The notes under the pieces are model-generated. The model was not told where the DNA came from. It worked only from the letters and a program-made list of their open reading frames with translations, and did no database searches. DNA of 64,000 bases from an uncultured Prevotellaceae bacterium. GTDB taxonomy: Bacteria; Bacteroidota; Bacteroidia; Bacteroidales; Bacteroidaceae. This document shows, piece after piece, positions 61,888 through 64,000 of the stretch (within the stretch, counting starts at the first letter, position 1; the number at the start of each line of letters is the position of its first letter). Location: positions 158,126 to 222,125 of the forward strand of contig OMXV01000001.1 of the NCBI GenBank assembly GCA_900315075.1, in the 5' to 3' direction. The translations under genes and the position numbers were made by a program.

Positions 61888-62072
61888 AAGTAGGAAATCA
61901 AAATTATCTGTAACTATCATTCTTGTAGGTGTCGTATAGTCTTTTATGTTTCTTTGGCGCATCTTTCCCCCTCATCCTCAGTCACATAGCCCGCTATGCT
62001 CTATCGTCTGAGAAAAAAATCTGCATCCAAATAAATCATAAAATACTATCATCTAATTTTGCTCACCTACTT
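61888..62072. mobile_element. MITE-like element abutting the folP start codon
   Basis: Terminal arms AAGTAGGAAATCAAAATTA (61888-61906) and TAATTTTGCTCACCTACTT (62054-62072) are inverted repeats with four mismatches. Next to the left arm is ATCTGTAACTATCAT, the same centre as the 36586 element. Between two ACTATCAT copies is a 137-bp insert (including one copy) carrying a CATAGC/GCTATG hairpin. The element supplies all of folP's upstream region, including any promoter. Confidence 0.75.
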
Positions 62073-62133
62073 AATTAACATGCAAAAATAGTGAAAAAAA
62101 ACGATTTGCCGTGAGAAAAGCGATTATTTTAAT

Positions 62134-62141
62134 TACTTTTG
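62134..62141 (+). promoter_or_regulatory. -7 promoter box for murF
   Basis: TACTTTTG, 33 nt before the murF ATG. It overlaps the first codon of the longest open frame, showing that the TTG at 62139 is not the start. Confidence 0.65.
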
Positions 62142-62174
62142 CACCACAAAAACAACATTAAGTACGAACTCTTT

Positions 62175-63476
62175 ATGCAAATCGAACAACTATACGAGAT
62201 TTATCGTCAGCATCCTATCGTCACCACAGATAGTCGTGACTGTCCGGAAGGTTCTATTTTCTTTGCTCTGAAAGGTGCATCTTTCAATGGTAACCGCTTT
62301 GCCAAACAGGCAATTGAAAAAGGTTGCGCCTATGCCGTGATCGACGAAAGTGAATATGCCGATGCGGAAGACAAGCGACTGATCTTAGTCGATGACTGTC
62401 TGACAACACTTCAGCAATTGGCCCGCCATCACCGTCGCACATTAGGCACAAAAATCATCGGTGTGACAGGCACCAATGGTAAGACTACTACCAAGGAACT
62501 GATTGCCACCGTGCTCAGCGAGAAATACAACGTACTCTATACCCAGGGCAACCTGAACAACCATATTGGAGTGCCCAAGACCTTACTTAATCTGCGTCCC
62601 GACCACGACATCGCCGTGGTGGAAATGGGTGCCAATCATCCCGGTGAAATACGTACATTAGTAAATATCGTCGAACCTGACTGCGGCCTCATCACCAACG
62701 TGGGGAAAGCCCATCTTGAGGGTTTCGGAAGTTTTGAGGGAGTGATACACACAAAAGGTGAACTGTATGATTTCTTGCGTGAAAAACCAGGCAGCGTGGT
62801 GTTCATTGACAACGGCAACGAGCACCTCAAAGGCATCGCCAACGGACTGACACTGGTGAAATATGGCATTGGCAACGACGAACTACTATGTGCCAATGGC
62901 GAAGTAATGTCGTGCGCCCCCATGCTGCAATTCAGATGGCGACATGGGGCTGGCGAATGGCATGAGGTGAGCACACATCTCATCGGCACCTACAACCTCA
63001 CCAATATGTTGGCTGCCACCTGTGTGGGTCTCTACTTCAATGTAACACCAGAACAAATCGACCATGCCCTGGCCAACTACTGCCCCACCAACAACCGCTC
63101 ACAACTTACTATCACTGCCCACAATCGCCTGATTGTAGATACTTATAATGCCAACCCCACCAGTATGAATGCCGCCCTGTGCAATTTCCGCGACATGGAA
63201 GTCTCTCCCAAGATGGTCATCCTGGGCGACATGGGTGAATTAGGAGAATCAAGCCACGAGGAGCATTGTAAAGTGGTGAAATTCCTCTCAGAAAACGACA
63301 TCGACAATGTATGGCTTGTGGGTGAGGAATTTGGCAAAACCGATTGCTCATTCCGCAAATTCCACGATGTGGAGGAGGTCAAAGCTGCCATCACCGCCGA
63401 TTGTCCTGAGGGTTACTATATCCTCATCAAGGGCAGCAACTACATGCATCTGTTTGAGCTACCAGAGAAATTATAA
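62175..63476 (+). CDS. murF: UDP-N-acetylmuramoyl-tripeptide--D-alanyl-D-alanine ligase
   Basis: 433 residues from ATG 62175 (MQIEQLYEIYRQHPIVTTDSRDCPEGSIFFALKG). Mur ligase order: N-terminal substrate domain; ATP loop GVTGTNGKTTTKEL (about 97-110); NNHIGVPKTLLNL; VVEMGANHPGEI; NVGKAHLEGFGSFEGVIHTKGELY; ANYCPTNNRSQLTITAHNRLIVDTYNANPTSMNAAL; C-terminal ILGDMGELGESSHEEH and ILIKGSNYMHLFELPEKL. Adds D-Ala-D-Ala (made by Ddl, 48483) to the UDP-MurNAc-tripeptide; cytoplasmic. Stands alone rather than in a mur/dcw cluster, as is common in Bacteroidetes. Confidence 0.96.
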   Translation: MQIEQLYEIYRQHPIVTTDSRDCPEGSIFFALKGASFNGNRFAKQAIEKGCAYAVIDESEYADAEDKRLILVDDCLTTLQQLARHHRRTLGTKIIGVTGTNGKTTTKELIATVLSEKYNVLYTQGNLNNHIGVPKTLLNLRPDHDIAVVEMGANHPGEIRTLVNIVEPDCGLITNVGKAHLEGFGSFEGVIHTKGELYDFLREKPGSVVFIDNGNEHLKGIANGLTLVKYGIGNDELLCANGEVMSCAPMLQFRWRHGAGEWHEVSTHLIGTYNLTNMLAATCVGLYFNVTPEQIDHALANYCPTNNRSQLTITAHNRLIVDTYNANPTSMNAALCNFRDMEVSPKMVILGDMGELGESSHEEHCKVVKFLSENDIDNVWLVGEEFGKTDCSFRKFHDVEEVKAAITADCPEGYYILIKGSNYMHLFELPEKL

Positions 63477-63527
63477 AAAGGAGTGTGGAAGTGTAGACAA
63501 ATGCTCCACAGCAATCGTATCAAATAA

Positions 63528-63562
63528 CTTGTCAACTTGTCAACTTACCAACTTGTCAACTT
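63528..63562. repeat. Nonamer minisatellite AACTTGTCA
   Basis: Four units of AACTTGTCA/AACTTACCA, the same word family as 59011-59110, ending 3 bp before the tandem promoter repeat. Confidence 0.85.
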
Positions 63563-63565
63563 TTT

Positions 63566-63729
63566 CATAAGATAGGAGGCATCTCGGAAATAAAAATAAA
63601 AAACTTCGTCTTTTATTTTGTATTCCGCTCGATTTGCACTATCTTTACATAAGATAGGCGGCATCTCGGAAATAAAAATAAAAAACTTCGTCTTTTATTT
63701 TGTATTCCGCTCGATTTGCACTATCTTTG
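63566..63729 (+). repeat. Two 82-bp tandem, imperfectly palindromic units carrying the tRNA-Pro promoter
   Basis: Unit 1 (63566-63647) and unit 2 (63648-63729) start CATAAGATAGG and differ at very few positions. Each unit's ends are near inverted repeats (AAGATAG... and ...CTATCTT). Unit 2 ends in TATCTTTG (63722-63729), with TTTG at 63699-63702 and a 19-nt spacer: a consensus promoter ending 12 nt before the tRNA. In unit 1 the -7 box is TATCTTTA, so that copy is probably weak or dead. Confidence 0.85.
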
Positions 63730-63741
63730 CACCCGCAAAAT

Positions 63742-63814
63742 CGGGATGTAGCGCAGTTGGTAGCGCACTACGTTCGGGACGTAGGGGTCGGGCGTTCGAG
63801 TCGCCTCATCCCGA
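63742..63814 (+). tRNA. tRNA-Pro(CGG)
   Basis: Acceptor CGGGATG/CATCCCG (7 perfect pairs), D-arm GCGC/GCGC with AGTTGGTA loop, anticodon stem CTACG/CGTAG with loop TTCGGGA (anticodon CGG, reads CCG proline codons), T-arm GGGCG-TTCGAGT-CGCCT, discriminator A. 73 nt with no encoded CCA. Own promoter directly upstream and terminator 13 nt downstream. Confidence 0.96.
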
Positions 63815-63826
63815 CTTTTACAAAAG

Positions 63827-63853
63827 AAGCAGGGCAAACGCTCTGCTTTTTTT
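63827..63853 (+). terminator. Intrinsic terminator of tRNA-Pro
   Basis: AAGCAGGGC and GCTCTGCTT form a 9-bp stem (one G-U) with AAAC loop, followed by a T tract. The same hairpin recurs at 63907-63932, and a third copy starts near 63979 and is cut by the window end. Confidence 0.9.
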
Positions 63854-63857
63854 ATGG

Positions 63858-64000
63858 CACGTAGGGTTCTGAGCCAAAGGTCGCCTCATCCCGACTTTTA
63901 CAAAAGAAGCAGGGCAAACGCTCTGCTTTTTTATGGTACGTAGGGTTCTGGGCCAAAGGCCGCAGCATCACGACAGAAAAGAAGCAGGGCAAACGCTCTG
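63858..64000. repeat. Degenerate tandem copies of the tRNA-Pro 3' half plus terminator
   Basis: The unit is the 3' half of the tRNA (from ACGTAGGG through TCGCCTCATCCCGA) plus the terminator. Copy 2 keeps ACGTAGGG (63859-63866) and TCGCCTCATCCCGA exactly (63881-63894), with a scrambled middle. Copy 3 (from about 63938) has decayed to CCGCAGCATCACGA (63960-63973). Spacing is 80 then 79 bp. The window ends inside copy 3, so the array may continue. Confidence 0.85.

Noticed and set aside
61888-61962. N-terminal extension of FolP
   Set aside because: Encoded by the repeat element, and not expected in dihydropteroate synthases.
63858-64000. Repeated TCGCCTCATCCCGA considered as a second tRNA gene
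   Set aside because: There is no matching 5' acceptor strand or anticodon arm; only the 3' half is present.

Overview
The window looks like chromosomal DNA of a Bacteroidales bacterium, most likely Prevotella or a close relative. The evidence is a SusC/SusD pair with a hybrid two-component regulator, proteins with type IX secretion tails, NigD-like and calycin-like lipoproteins, an SDR-type threonine dehydrogenase, and repeated Bacteroidetes promoters (TTTG, 19-20 bp, TAnnTTTG) with little Shine-Dalgarno signal. There is no phage, plasmid, CRISPR array or intact insertion sequence. Mobile DNA is limited to small palindromic or inverted-repeat elements and minisatellites between genes.

Layout. 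1-4.8 kb (minus): a cobalamin-riboswitch operon encoding a BtuB-like TonB receptor, a small protein with a sorting tail, a propeller-like exported protein and a cbiK gene broken by an internal deletion; a frameshifted methyltransferase follows. 5.7-10.4 kb (plus): topoisomerase IV subunit A, a DUF3316-like protein and an S41 peptidase lipoprotein. 10.5-23.1 kb: a cellobiose 2-epimerase, then a compact polysaccharide utilization locus of GH105, SusD and SusC divergent from its HTCS regulator. 23.1-31.4 kb (minus): zinc-ribbon membrane lipoprotein, U32 peptidase, MetA, M13 peptidase and an ABC-F ATPase. 31.7-36.6 kb (plus): M28 aminopeptidase with a membrane partner, then a lipoprotein and a haem-receptor-like TonB protein. 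36.6-40.5 kb (minus): SemiSWEET, an unusual GH10 xylanase with a beta-helical N-terminal half, and an FAH-family enzyme. 40.7-43.7 kb (minus): rplM-rpsI-rpsB-tsf with a structured leader. 44-46.5 kb: divergent kbl and tdh for threonine breakdown to glycine and acetyl-CoA. 46.6-51.7 kb (minus): PASTA protein, rluD, ddl, acyltransferase and NigD-like lipoprotein, plus rpmH. 51.9-57.4 kb (plus): efp, glycosyltransferase, radC, yhaM, a PRTase-like protein, a MIP18-family protein and lpxH. 57.5-57.63 kb: a candidate small RNA with its own promoter and terminator. 57.8-62 kb (minus): pta-ackA and folP-cdaA. 62-64 kb (plus): murF and tRNA-Pro(CGG).

The most unusual content is between genes. The tRNA-Pro promoter sits in an 82-bp tandem duplicated, imperfectly palindromic unit, and the tRNA is followed by decayed copies of its own 3' half plus terminator at about 80-bp spacing. 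Two families of short inverted-repeat elements each have two copies here, a 130-bp element occurs twice, and seven families of 7-11 bp minisatellites fill intergenic gaps. The two best candidates for undescribed biology are the small RNA at 57.5 kb and the portable-promoter/tRNA-half array at 63.6-64 kb.

All calls come from reading the sequence and from family knowledge; no database search was run. Start codons were often moved downstream of the longest frame when a signal peptide, a promoter position or family length required it.
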